64,000 bases of DNA from Orenia metallireducens (lineage in GTDB: Bacteria; Bacillota; Halanaerobiia; Halobacteroidales; Halobacteroidaceae): assembly GCF_001693735.1 (NCBI RefSeq), contig NZ_LWDV01000009.1, forward strand, positions 431,753-495,752. Reading direction: 5' to 3'. A program made the translations under genes and the position numbers. Under the pieces are notes generated by a model that had not been told where the DNA came from, did no database searches, and saw only the letters and a program-made list of their open reading frames with translations. Below, one piece after another: positions 18,024 through 26,935 of this stretch (the stretch's first letter is position 1; each line of letters opens with the position of its first letter).

Positions 18024-18060
18024 AATAAGAACCTCCATTTCTGGAGGTTCTTATTTTATC
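18020..18060. terminator. Bidirectional terminator between convergent genes
   Basis: A 19-bp perfect stem (GATAAAATAAGAACCTCCA and complement) with a TTT loop serves the ZIP gene and the Mrr-like gene. Confidence 0.9.
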
Positions 18061-18062
18061 CT

Positions 18063-19259
18063 TTAATCTAGTTCATGTAAGTAGATAGGTGTATACTTTA
18101 GTGCTTCCTTTAACCTTTTTCTATCCCATAACTCTATATTGTTAGATTTAGCCAGTTCTTTAGCGGATAGGGTAAAGGAGCTATTGGTGACAACTATCAT
18201 CCTTTTACAATTATAGAATCCTTTGGCAGCAACTACTCCTTGAATAGCTGTATTATTTAGAGTATTTTTATATTTTTTTGCCTGAACTACAGTCTTGACG
18301 TTGAATTTTTTTAAGATAAGATCAGCTCCTTGGTTTCCGCTCCCTCCAATATGTTTAACATTATAGCCTCTTTTTTCAAAGAGGAGCTTAAGAAATCTTT
18401 CGAACTCTTTACTTGACATCTTATCAACATCACCAATCTCTAGTAAGGAAAAGGAGATCTTTTGTGATGCCATAGCTTGATAGACCTTTATAGCATTGCG
18501 CTTGATTGTTATCTTTTCTATCTCACTTTCAATTTGAGCTTCTAATTCCTTATTTTTTAAGGGGGTATTCTTACTAAATGCTAATTTTTCTAGAAAGTTA
18601 ATATATTTAGTATTATTTTCAAAGGTATCTACATATGCTTTACTCCACTCCTGAACTGTAGGGTTATCAGCTAAGCTTGGATTATTCTCTAAAAAGAAAT
18701 TATTAAAATCTTCCTCTCTTCTTTTTAAATAAGCAACTTTAGCCTTTTTATATAATTCTCTTTTATTAACTTTTATCTGCAATTTATCAAATATATAATG
18801 AAGGCTGTTAATCTTCTCTTCAGGTATATCTGCTATGCTTGATCTAAAAGAGTAATCTAAATTGCTTTCAATAAAGCGCAATATTAGTTTTTCAAAAAGC
18901 AGTGGTAGTAATAGATCTTTTTTTAGCTTGATATTCTTCTTTTTCAATAAATATTGTAGACTACTTATACTTTTAGAAAAAGGATGTGTCTCATTAATGT
19001 GCATAGAATTAATCTTAAAATAATTATCAATAAAATTATCTATATATGGATCTGCTTTTTCAATTAGTTCTGTTTTTTGAGAACTCTTGTATCTTAGCCC
19101 AATCATAGAGAGAATAAGGCTTAATAAAAGTAATGAAGGTATTGGATAAATAACTAGGGAAAATCCTATCATCACAGCAATTAGCGAGGTTAAGATTAAT
19201 AATACAAACCTAGCTAGATTATTAATGTTAAAATTTAGGTTAAATGGTCTGTTGATCAT
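18063..19259 (-). CDS. Membrane-anchored Mrr-like restriction endonuclease
   Basis: A 398-residue protein. Residues 17-57 form two adjacent TM helices. A long charged helical region follows, then an Mrr_cat nuclease domain from about 265. The PD-(D/E)xK core is visible as EFERFLKLLFEKRGYNVKHI, GGSGNQGADLIL and VVQAKKYKNT, followed by VVAAKGFYNCKRMIVVTN. Such proteins cleave modified or foreign DNA; membrane tethering suggests action at the envelope, perhaps on incoming DNA. AAGGAG 10 bases upstream supports the ATG at 19259. No methyltransferase is adjacent, so it is a solitary nuclease. Confidence 0.85.
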   Translation of the reverse strand: MINRPFNLNFNINNLARFVLLILTSLIAVMIGFSLVIYPIPSLLLLSLILSMIGLRYKSSQKTELIEKADPYIDNFIDNYFKINSMHINETHPFSKSISSLQYLLKKKNIKLKKDLLLPLLFEKLILRFIESNLDYSFRSSIADIPEEKINSLHYIFDKLQIKVNKRELYKKAKVAYLKRREEDFNNFFLENNPSLADNPTVQEWSKAYVDTFENNTKYINFLEKLAFSKNTPLKNKELEAQIESEIEKITIKRNAIKVYQAMASQKISFSLLEIGDVDKMSSKEFERFLKLLFEKRGYNVKHIGGSGNQGADLILKKFNVKTVVQAKKYKNTLNNTAIQGVVAAKGFYNCKRMIVVTNSSFTLSAKELAKSNNIELWDRKRLKEALKYTPIYLHELD

Positions 19260-19866
19260 AATATACCAACTCCTTAATAAAATCATCATATAATAATTCT
19301 GTACGAAAAGATATTAATTATACACCATTAATTAAAGTTAGTCACTTATAGATTCTAAAAATAAGAGGTTAACTTTAATCTAATCTAAAGTTAGATCTTT
19401 ATTAACATATAGATTGTAGTATAAATTTAAGTCAAATTATTTGACTATGTAGCAATTTATATATGAAAAATTTTCTTTATAATCCCAAAGAAATTGATTT
19501 AAAAATATTAGTGCTAAGATAGTTTATTTACATTTTATGGAAATAAACAGAAAAATTCACTCTTATACTGGATTATTAATTTAATGTTTAAAATAAAATG
19601 AAGGATAATTGAATTGTTCGTACAATATATAAAAAGTAGAAATTAATGGAATAATGTCCATTAAGCAATAGATTATAGTAAAATTAAGCTATTTCGTAGA
19701 GAAAAAATAAAGAATATATATAGTGTTTTTATAATCTTTTAGATATATTTATGGTTTAGTTGTATTTTTGGAAGGTCTTCAGAGAGTAATGACTCAATGA
19801 TATTTTATGGTTTGCTTGGCTAATAATAGGACTTATGAGATTTTAAAATCAGTGGGAGGAAGTGAA
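19260..19866. other. Long divergent intergenic region
   Basis: About 600 bases, very A+T-rich, between the Mrr-like and histidine-kinase genes. A short element TTAGTCACTTATAG near 19338 resembles three others in the window (see findings). The in-frame ATG at 19807 lacks a ribosome-binding site. Nothing else is seen. Confidence 0.5.
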
Positions 19867-21345
19867 ATGGAAGAAGTTTTAATTTTTTTAATTAATAATT
19901 TTCCTGGATTAGCTATAATTCTTGATGATGAATACAGAATTCAAAGAGGAAATAAACAATCTTATGACCTATATAAAAAAGTAAAAGGAGAGACAGTGGA
20001 TCCTCATCAATTAAGGAATCAAGATTTGAGTAATTTTCATCCATTAGGTAAAGTAATAGGCTTAAAGGCATTATCTACAGGTAAACCTAATTATGGTTAC
20101 ATAGAGTATAATTGGGGGAATATGCAGAAGAATATCTTGTATTGTGATATTCCAGCAAAATTAAAGGATGGTTCTCAAGGGGTAGTGGTCTTAAATTTTG
20201 ACTTTCCTAAGCCAATTAAAGATTTAAAAGGTATAGTTGATGCTTTTTATCAGAACTATGATATCTATTTTAGTCAGTTAGAGATAAGTTTATTTGATAC
20301 AAAGGGTAAAGTTTTATATGTTAATAAAGCAGTTTTAGATAATGCAGGGTTGGAAAATGATGATGAATTATTAGGAGAGAATTTATTTAAAAGCGAAAAA
20401 AGTTATATCTCTAAAGAGAATGGAAATAGTATTTTGGGTGATTTTATCTCAAAGGGAGATTTTTTACATACTAAATTATATATTAGTAAAGAGAGTAAGA
20501 TAAATAATGGTTGTCAATCTAGGGTGCTTGAAGTTATTTGCTTTCCTATTGAGATAGAGAGTCATCTTTTAGGATCAATCTGTATTGGTATGAACTTAGG
20601 ACAGATTAGCAAATATTCAAATCAAGTTAAACAATTTGAGCGACTTGAAAATATTAGAGAGATGGCTTTTCGGGTTATTCATGAAATCAGAAATCCTCTA
20701 CAGGAGATATTGGCTGTAGCAGAGCTTGGTAAAATAAAATCGAATCAGGATGAAATTGAGTCTTATTTTGAGCATATTAAATCTGGAATAAGCTGGATTA
20801 ATGACTTATTAAATGACATTGTCCAAATATCAGATCCTAGTTCTTTGAGTTTAGAAGAGGTAGAACTGGATATAGTTTGTCAAGAGATATTAGATGATAT
20901 TTCCAAAAATTATAAGGACATCTGCTGGGAATTTTCAATTGAAAGTATGAAAACAGTCTTAGATAAAGATTTGTTTAAAGAGATTATAATACATTTAGTG
21001 GATAATGCTATAGATGCTTTAGCTAATAAAGCTGAAGAGAAGAAGATTACAATAAATTCCTCATTGCAAGGAGGAGATATTCTATTTAGTATCTATAATT
21101 CTGGAAATAAAATTCCAGAGAGGATTCAAGATAGTATCTTTGATCCCTTTACTTCAACTAAAGGGAATAATGGGACAGGCTTAGGACTAACAGTAGTTTA
21201 TTATATTATCACTAAAGTATATCAAGGGGATATTTGGTTTGAAAGTAATGATGATGGGACCACCTTCTTCTTTAAAATAAAAAGATATACAGAAAAAGTA
21301 AAGGTTCCTTCTATAAATAATACCGATTATAAAGGAATTAAATAA
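19867..21345 (+). CDS. Soluble PAS-type sensor histidine kinase
   Basis: A 492-residue kinase without TM helices. Two PAS-like segments occupy about 1-115 and 130-250. The HisKA phosphoacceptor is H272 in VIHEIRNPLQE. The HATPase part has an N-box (HLVDNAIDAL), and a G-box, FDPFTSTKGNNGTGLGLTVV. It autophosphorylates and would pass phosphate to a response regulator, but none is encoded nearby, so it is an orphan kinase. The architecture resembles cytoplasmic sporulation-type kinases. GGGAGGAAG places the start at ATG 19867. Confidence 0.88.
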   Translation: MEEVLIFLINNFPGLAIILDDEYRIQRGNKQSYDLYKKVKGETVDPHQLRNQDLSNFHPLGKVIGLKALSTGKPNYGYIEYNWGNMQKNILYCDIPAKLKDGSQGVVVLNFDFPKPIKDLKGIVDAFYQNYDIYFSQLEISLFDTKGKVLYVNKAVLDNAGLENDDELLGENLFKSEKSYISKENGNSILGDFISKGDFLHTKLYISKESKINNGCQSRVLEVICFPIEIESHLLGSICIGMNLGQISKYSNQVKQFERLENIREMAFRVIHEIRNPLQEILAVAELGKIKSNQDEIESYFEHIKSGISWINDLLNDIVQISDPSSLSLEEVELDIVCQEILDDISKNYKDICWEFSIESMKTVLDKDLFKEIIIHLVDNAIDALANKAEEKKITINSSLQGGDILFSIYNSGNKIPERIQDSIFDPFTSTKGNNGTGLGLTVVYYIITKVYQGDIWFESNDDGTTFFFKIKRYTEKVKVPSINNTDYKGIK

Positions 21346-21572
21346 TTATTTAAGACTTTCTATTCCTAAATTATGAGTTAGATATAATCCATTTTCTGTT
21401 AAGAAGAAGTAAAAAGGTGAGATTTTAGGCTAAAATAAGTAAAGCTATTAGTGAAAGCCTCTTGGGGTCATTAATGGTTTTTTTAATTCTAGTTATTTTT
21501 AAATTTGATATATCTAGCATCTTTTAATATAATTAACGTAATATTAAATTTAATTTCAGGAGGAATAGAATA

Positions 21573-22532
21573 ATGGCTTATAGATGTGAGGAGCAGTTAA
21601 AAGTTAAAGCTAATCAATTTCTTAAAAAGCTAAAAGAAGAGGGAATAGAAGGCGAGATTAAGCAGATTCGTGACTATTTGATTAAGTTAGCTATTATAGT
21701 TGAAGATGAGGCATGTGGGTATTTAAACCTCTATTATAGCCCTAAAAAGGATAAATATACCCTAAAGACTAATGAGTTAAAGCAAAAAGAAGTTAAAAAA
21801 AAGGTATTAATAACATGGAATTGTGGCAACCTTAGCTCTAAACTAGCAACTGAAGAAGAGTATAAAATATATGTTGATGGCTCTTATTTAGATGGAAAGA
21901 TAGGTTATGGATTAGTAGTTTTGAAAGATGATAAGGTTATTGATGAATTATCAGGCTATGTTAGTGACCCTGATGCTCAAGATTCTAGGCAAGTAGGTGG
22001 TGAATTAGTAGCAACTAAAGAAGCAATTAGGTGGTGTCAGAGTAGAGGTATTAAGAGAGTTGCTATTTACTATGACTTAGATAATATTAAGAAATGGGCT
22101 ACTGGAGAGTATAAAACTCGTAAGCCTTTAACTCAAAATTTTAAAGAGTTTATAGATAGTACCAACATTAAAATTAGCTGGCATAAGGTTAAGGCTCATA
22201 CAGGAGTGAAGTGGAATGAGCGAGCCGATGAATTGGCTAAAGCAGGAGCAAATAGTCAAGGTGCTACAAAGAAGAATGGTTTAGTAGATGATTTGGAGGA
22301 GAAAGCTAAGAAGTTTAGTGATTACTTACAAAGAAGAGGATATTCTGTAAATTATAAAGGTATTTATAATTCACAAGCAGCTAAGTTAAGTTTAGATGAT
22401 GGCTTTCAGGATATAGGTCATTTGAATATTTATAATACTAAAAAGCTTCATTTAGTGCCAAAATATCATGAGTTAAGGGATAAATCTAAGCAAAGTGAAT
22501 TAGAGGAATTGTGGCAGGAGTTTTTGGGTTGA
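21573..22532 (+). CDS. RNase HI with a duplicated flanking domain
   Basis: A 319-residue protein. The RNase HI core (about 96-227) degrades RNA in RNA-DNA hybrids. Its active-site set looks complete: D102 (YVDGSYL), E144 (GGELVAT), D168 (IYYDLDN), H209 (VKAHTG) and D219 (ERADELA). Segments before (6-75) and after (238-312) resemble each other: each has an A..F...L helix, a G.LN+Y strand and a YHEL or TNEL end. The core is thus sandwiched between two copies of an unrecognised small domain, possibly for hybrid binding. RBS AGGAGG. Monocistronic. Confidence 0.88.
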   Translation: MAYRCEEQLKVKANQFLKKLKEEGIEGEIKQIRDYLIKLAIIVEDEACGYLNLYYSPKKDKYTLKTNELKQKEVKKKVLITWNCGNLSSKLATEEEYKIYVDGSYLDGKIGYGLVVLKDDKVIDELSGYVSDPDAQDSRQVGGELVATKEAIRWCQSRGIKRVAIYYDLDNIKKWATGEYKTRKPLTQNFKEFIDSTNIKISWHKVKAHTGVKWNERADELAKAGANSQGATKKNGLVDDLEEKAKKFSDYLQRRGYSVNYKGIYNSQAAKLSLDDGFQDIGHLNIYNTKKLHLVPKYHELRDKSKQSELEELWQEFLG

Positions 22533-22715
22533 AAATAAGCTCCTGTTTGATAGAACTTGTTAGTTATTAGCAGGTGTTATTTTTATATTTATAGCTTCTA
22601 TTTATAATAAAAATCTATTGATGATTATTTTATTTATGATAAAATAAGAACAAATTAGATAATAATAGGTTTTATGGTAATGATCTAGGCTGAATGCTAA
22701 TAAGGAGGTATAGTT

Positions 22716-22784
22716 ATGGGAGATGAGGTAATGTCTCAAGAAGAGATTGATGCATTAATCGAACAAATGAAGAATAAAGACTAA
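22716..22784 (+). CDS. 22-residue peptide resembling the CheY-binding end of FliM
   Basis: ATG at 22716 follows AAGGAGG (22702-22708) at ideal spacing. The peptide begins MGDEVMSQEEIDALIEQM and ends KNKD. The flagellar switch protein FliM starts with a conserved LSQxEIDALL segment that docks phospho-CheY, and this peptide matches it, down to the MGD start known from enterobacterial FliM. It ends there, with no switch domain after it. A terminator at 22803 closes the unit, so it is an independent gene. Function is unknown; competition for CheY is an inference. Confidence 0.65.
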   Translation: MGDEVMSQEEIDALIEQMKNKD

Positions 22785-22802
22785 TCCATCTTTTGATTTT
22801 TT

Positions 22803-22836
22803 AAACTGTACCTTAAAACAGGTATAGTTTTTTTTA
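22803..22836 (+). terminator. Rho-independent terminator of the micro-gene
   Basis: Stem AAACTGTACC / GGTATAGTTT (one G-T pair) with an 8-base loop and a long T-run, 19 bases after the 22-codon gene. Confidence 0.8.
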
Positions 22837-22962
22837 AAAGATATAGTTACTTTATGATTGGTCACTTATGACTAATTATAAAAAAAGGAGAAAGATAACT
22901 TTCATCTAAATATATAATATAAAATTAAGTAAAGAATAAAAAAGAAGATGGAGGAGTAGAGT

Positions 22963-24219
22963 ATGAAGTTAAAGTATGGAGAAGAAAAAGTAGCTTTAAA
23001 TCTAGATTTGCTAGGAAAAGAGGTAGAAACATTATTGCCTAATGAGAAGGAGGGTGTAACAGATCCTTTAGCAGCTGTTAAAGCTAGTTTAGCTAACCCT
23101 ATCAAATCTTTGCCCTTAGATAAATTAGTAAAGGAGAAGTGTCCTAAAAAGGTAGTCATAGTAGTCAATGATGTTAGCAGATTAACACCTTATGATTATA
23201 TGTTACCACCTTTATTAGAGAAGTTAGAGAAGGGTGGAGTAAAGAGAGAAGCTATTACCTTTATTATCGCTACAGGTATCCATGAACCTAATACTGAAGA
23301 GCAGAATAGAAGAATCTTTGGTGATGAGATAGTTAATAATTATCGCTTAATCTCCCATGATCCTGATAATAATCTAGTCAATTTAGGAGAGCTAAGTTCT
23401 GGGAATACTTTATTGCTCAATAAAGAGGTTGTAGAGGCAGACTTTTTAATTACTACTGGAGTAATAACAGCCCATTATTTTGCAGGGTTTTCAGGAGGGC
23501 GTAAATCTATCTTACCAGGGGTAGCAGGAAGGGAGAGTATCCAAAGAAACCATGCCCATATGGTTAATCTACTTGGCAATCTGCCTACGATAGAAGATAA
23601 TCCTGTCAGCCTAGAGATGATTGAAGCAGCTAATAAAGTGGGAGTAGATTTTATTTTGAATGTGGTTACAAATAGTAAAAAAGAGATAGTAGAGGTAGTA
23701 GCAGGTGATTTAGAAGCAGCTTGGTATCAAGGGGTAAAGACTTCTGCTCAGATGTATCATGTTCCAATTAAAGAGAAAGTAGATGTAGCAATAGTCAGTG
23801 CAGGGGGATATCCAAAGGATATTAATATCTATCAGGCTCAAAAGGCTTTAGATAATGCAGATTATGCTGTTAAAGATGGTGGAACGATAGTACTTTTAGC
23901 AGAATGTCGAGCAGGTTTAGGAGAGGATGTTTTTGAGGAGTGGTTAAATACTGCTAAAAAACCTGAAGATAATATAGAAAGAATTAAAGAACGCTTTGTA
24001 ATTGGTGGTCATAAGGCCTTTGCTATTAGTAAGGTGGCTTTGAGTAAGGAGTTTATTTTAATCTCTGAATTCAATCAAGAGATAACAGAGTTGATGTTTG
24101 CTAAGAAGATGAATAATTTAGATGAGGCATTATCTTATTTAGATAAAAAATACAATAATAAATATAGTGCTATTATTATGCCCCAAGGAGGATTAACAGT
24201 ACCAGTTATTAAAAGCTAA
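22963..24219 (+). CDS. LarA-family nickel-pincer-type racemase/epimerase (DUF2088)
   Basis: A 418-residue member of the lactate racemase family. The catalytic and cofactor-bearing residues known from LarA have counterparts here: H107 in ATGIHEPN, H171 and K181 in HYFAGFSGGRKSILPG, and H197 or H199 in QRNHAHM. The lysine carries the nickel-pincer nucleotide in LarA. Substrate may be lactate or another 2-hydroxyacid. No larB, larC or larE cofactor genes are adjacent, so they must be elsewhere if the enzyme uses the pincer. RBS GGAGGAG. Expressed alone or with the following membrane-protein gene. Confidence 0.85.
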   Translation: MKLKYGEEKVALNLDLLGKEVETLLPNEKEGVTDPLAAVKASLANPIKSLPLDKLVKEKCPKKVVIVVNDVSRLTPYDYMLPPLLEKLEKGGVKREAITFIIATGIHEPNTEEQNRRIFGDEIVNNYRLISHDPDNNLVNLGELSSGNTLLLNKEVVEADFLITTGVITAHYFAGFSGGRKSILPGVAGRESIQRNHAHMVNLLGNLPTIEDNPVSLEMIEAANKVGVDFILNVVTNSKKEIVEVVAGDLEAAWYQGVKTSAQMYHVPIKEKVDVAIVSAGGYPKDINIYQAQKALDNADYAVKDGGTIVLLAECRAGLGEDVFEEWLNTAKKPEDNIERIKERFVIGGHKAFAISKVALSKEFILISEFNQEITELMFAKKMNNLDEALSYLDKKYNNKYSAIIMPQGGLTVPVIKS

Positions 24220-24284
24220 TCTCTTTTGATATCTAATTTAGTTAGATAGATTATATGTTGGTGAAAATCGGAAGGAGGAGTAAG

Positions 24285-24851
24285 ATGATTGAGTTAAAGA
24301 AGGTAGATGCTTTTTCTGCAGCAAAGGTCTATTTATTAACAATATTACCTTTATTGTTATTTGGGTTTTTATTGAATTTGGCTGTAATGTTAGTAGAAGG
24401 TGGAATAAATTTAGCAGAAATATTAATGACCATTGGTCAGATTATCTTCGCTTTTATAGGTACTTTTATTTCTGCTAAAATTTACAACTTTATTGCAGAT
24501 AGATTTGGTGGCTTAAAGGCTGAAGTAATTAGTTTAGACTCAAAACTATCTAGGGGGAGGAAGACTAGGATGATAGAGGTTAAAAGACTTGATATTAAAT
24601 CAATTATAAAGGTATATGGGATTATAGCAGCAGCTATATCATTGATATTTGGGTTATTTACTTTGCTTGCTGGTCTGTTAGCTAATGATGTGGCCTTGGT
24701 GGGGCTTGGTGTAGTTAGCCCAATCATTTATATTGTTTTTGGAGTAATATTCAGTGCTATTGTGGGCTGGCTTTATAATTTTATTGCTGTTAAGTTCGGT
24801 GGAGTTAAAGTAGAGTTGGAAGGAAAGATTGAGGAGGATTCTATTGTTTAG
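24285..24851 (+). CDS. Membrane protein made of two tandem, fused copies
   Basis: A 188-residue protein built as two similar halves. Residues 1-80 run from MIELKKVDAFSAAKVY to IYNFIADRFGGLKAEV, and 98-180 run from MIEVKRLDIKSIIKVYG to LYNFIAVKFGGVKVEL. Each half has two TM helices, so four in total. It resembles short DUF3566-like membrane proteins. The linker SRGRKTR is encoded by GGGGGAGGAAG, which looks like an old ribosome-binding site in front of the second ATG (24570). GGAAGGAGGAG selects ATG 24285. Function unknown. Confidence 0.75.
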   Translation: MIELKKVDAFSAAKVYLLTILPLLLFGFLLNLAVMLVEGGINLAEILMTIGQIIFAFIGTFISAKIYNFIADRFGGLKAEVISLDSKLSRGRKTRMIEVKRLDIKSIIKVYGIIAAAISLIFGLFTLLAGLLANDVALVGLGVVSPIIYIVFGVIFSAIVGWLYNFIAVKFGGVKVELEGKIEEDSIV

Positions 24852-24864
24852 ATTAATTAAAAGG

Positions 24865-25086
24865 CTGATTGGATTTCCATTACGGTAGTGATTTTAGTAA
24901 TAGGTATTTTTGTTTATAGCTTGTATCAAAGTGAAGAAAAGGTAATAGTGATAAGGTTGAGGTCTTAAGGAAGGTAGGAGAAGAGTTATTGAGGGAGAAA
25001 CCCATTATGATAAGATCCTTGAAGAGTTAAATAAGCTAGAAATTGATAGCTCTAAAAAGGACTTGATGAAGCTAAAGAGAGAATAA
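24865..25086 (+). pseudogene. Decayed small membrane-protein gene
   Basis: No intact ORF. One frame gives a TM-like helix (ISITVVILVIGIFVYSLYQ), and after a shift another gives a charged helical tail (GETHYDKILEELNKLEIDSS) ending at TAA 25084-25086, just before a terminator. The two parts read as one small membrane protein broken by at least one frameshift. I do not recognise it. Confidence 0.35.
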
Positions 25087-25090
25087 TAAA

Positions 25091-25121
25091 AAGGGTATGG
25101 GATTGTTCCATACCCTTAATT
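25091..25121 (+). terminator. Rho-independent terminator
   Basis: Stem AAGGGTATGG / CCATACCCTT followed by AATTTT. Confidence 0.8.
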
Positions 25122-25149
25122 TTAAAGAGAAGGATGATGTAGTGAAGTC

Positions 25150-26058
25150 ATGAAAAAGATATTGATCTCAGGATTGACCAATATTGAAACTACTTTGCAG
25201 ATTAAAGGTTTTCCATTAGATTATAACCCTATTAATTACCCCTTCTTTGGGGTTAATAGTAGGGTTTCAGGTGTAGGGTATAACTTGGCTAAGGCTTTAA
25301 AGAAATTAGGAAGTGAGATTGATTATATCTCCTTAATAGGAGCTGATTTGGCAGGGAAGTCTGTCAAAATGACCTTTGAAGAGGAAGGCTTATCTACAGA
25401 TTATATTATTGATAGCTTAGAGGCTACCCCACAATCGGTAATCCTTTATGATAAAGAAGGAAGACGGCAGATACATACTGATTTAAAGGATATTCAAGAT
25501 AGAGTATATCCTGAAGAGATATTTGATAAACTTGTTAAAAAAGCTTCTATTCTCTGTCTAACCAATATTAATTTTTCTCGCCCTTTTTTGAAGAAGGGTT
25601 GTGAATTGAACAAGGTGATTGCTACAGATGTCCATACTATTGAGGATTTAAATGATGAATATAATCGAGATTTTATGGAGTATGCAGACATTCTTTTTAT
25701 GAGTGATGAGTTATTACCTATGCCACCTAAACAGTGGGTTCAGAAGTTATGGGATGAATTTGGAACAGAGATTATAGTAATTGGTTTGGGCTCTAAAGGA
25801 GCCTTACTTGCAATCAAAGAGGATGATTTTATAGAAGTGATTCCAGCAGTCAAGACTAGAGGGGTTGTTAATACTGTAGGAGCAGGAGATTCATTGTTTT
25901 CTTGTTTTGTCCACTGTTATAATAAAGAAGCTAATCCTTATAAGGCTATTAAGAAAGCTATAGTATTTGCCTCGTATAAAATTGGTGCTACATCAGCTTC
26001 AGAAGGGTTTTTGGCTGAAGAAGAATTAAATCAACTTTATAAAAAGTTAAATAAATAA
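25150..26058 (+). CDS. PfkB-family sugar or nucleoside kinase
   Basis: A 302-residue ribokinase-fold kinase. The N-terminal glycine-rich motif is in SRVSGVGYNLAKALKKLG; the C-terminal signature is NTVGAGDSLFSCFVH, with the GAGD anion hole and catalytic aspartate. It transfers phosphate from ATP to a sugar-like substrate; the specificity loop (FPLDYNPINYPFFGV) gives no clear clue. The substrate-closing lid is short. A weak ribosome-binding site (GAAGGATG) precedes the ATG. Monocistronic. Confidence 0.88.
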   Translation: MKKILISGLTNIETTLQIKGFPLDYNPINYPFFGVNSRVSGVGYNLAKALKKLGSEIDYISLIGADLAGKSVKMTFEEEGLSTDYIIDSLEATPQSVILYDKEGRRQIHTDLKDIQDRVYPEEIFDKLVKKASILCLTNINFSRPFLKKGCELNKVIATDVHTIEDLNDEYNRDFMEYADILFMSDELLPMPPKQWVQKLWDEFGTEIIVIGLGSKGALLAIKEDDFIEVIPAVKTRGVVNTVGAGDSLFSCFVHCYNKEANPYKAIKKAIVFASYKIGATSASEGFLAEEELNQLYKKLNK

Positions 26059-26069
26059 AAATAAATTTT

Positions 26070-26124
26070 ATGAAATTGACCATAGTAGCAGGAGTTTGCT
26101 TATATTATGGTCAATTTTATTTAT
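26070..26124 (+). terminator. Rho-independent terminator
   Basis: Stem AAATTGACCATA / TATGGTCAATTT with a long loop, followed by TATTTAT. Confidence 0.7.
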
Positions 26125-26338
26125 GCTAAAAAGTAAAAAAGATAAATTACTGCTTATTCATCATTTTTATAGTCTCCAAGTCTAAAGTGAGATTTTTAAT
26201 ACTATCTATTATTGATTACTGTCATTATCATTTACTGAATTTGGTTAGAAATCTTGTATAAAGAGCCTCTTTAAAATAAGTATATTATTTTTGGAAGGTT
26301 TAATTATCAAAAGTACCATTAAAAAGGGGAATAGGTAA

Positions 26339-26785
26339 ATGGAAGAAATTATAGGCTGTTGTGGTCACAAATGTAATCTTTGCTTAGCTTACAGAGAAAA
26401 CATTGCCAGTAAAAGTGATCAAAGAAGGCTTAGTGAAGGATGGTTAAAGTATTTTGGTATAGATATTCCTGCTGATGAGGTCTATTGTTATGGTTGTTCT
26501 ATTTATAATGAAGGTACAAAGAGAATTGATAAAGATTGTAAAGTTCGTAGTTGTACAATGGAGAAGGGATTAGAGAACTGTGCTAGCTGTAATCAATATC
26601 CATGTACTCAATTATTAGTGAAGATGCTCGAGTATAAAGTTATATTAGATGAGTCCAGTGCCAAAATTCCCTTGGAAGATTATCAAGATTTTATCAAGCC
26701 ATATCAGGGTAAGAAGGTGTTAGATGGTTTAAGGGATAACTCACCAAGCAAAGCAAAAAAGAGGCTGGTTAATGGGATGAGATAG
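26339..26785 (+). CDS. DUF3795 cysteine-rich protein
   Basis: A 148-residue soluble protein with the DUF3795 pattern: IGCCGHKCNLCLAYREN at the start, then CYGCSIY, CKVRSCTMEKGLENCASC and YPCTQLL. The eleven or so cysteines are likely to bind zinc or an iron-sulfur cluster. Function of the family is unknown, though it is common in anaerobes. RBS AAAAGGGGA. Monocistronic. Confidence 0.85.
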   Translation: MEEIIGCCGHKCNLCLAYRENIASKSDQRRLSEGWLKYFGIDIPADEVYCYGCSIYNEGTKRIDKDCKVRSCTMEKGLENCASCNQYPCTQLLVKMLEYKVILDESSAKIPLEDYQDFIKPYQGKKVLDGLRDNSPSKAKKRLVNGMR

Positions 26786-26935
26786 TTTCATTTCCTAATC
26801 AGTTCATTAGATAAAAAGAATCTAAAAGAGGGATTTATATAAGTATGTAGTATTGTATATGTTAGAAGAGGCAGTGATTGAAATAGAAATTAAGCTCTAT
26901 TAGGTGATAGATGATTAATTTAGCAAGGGGTGAGG

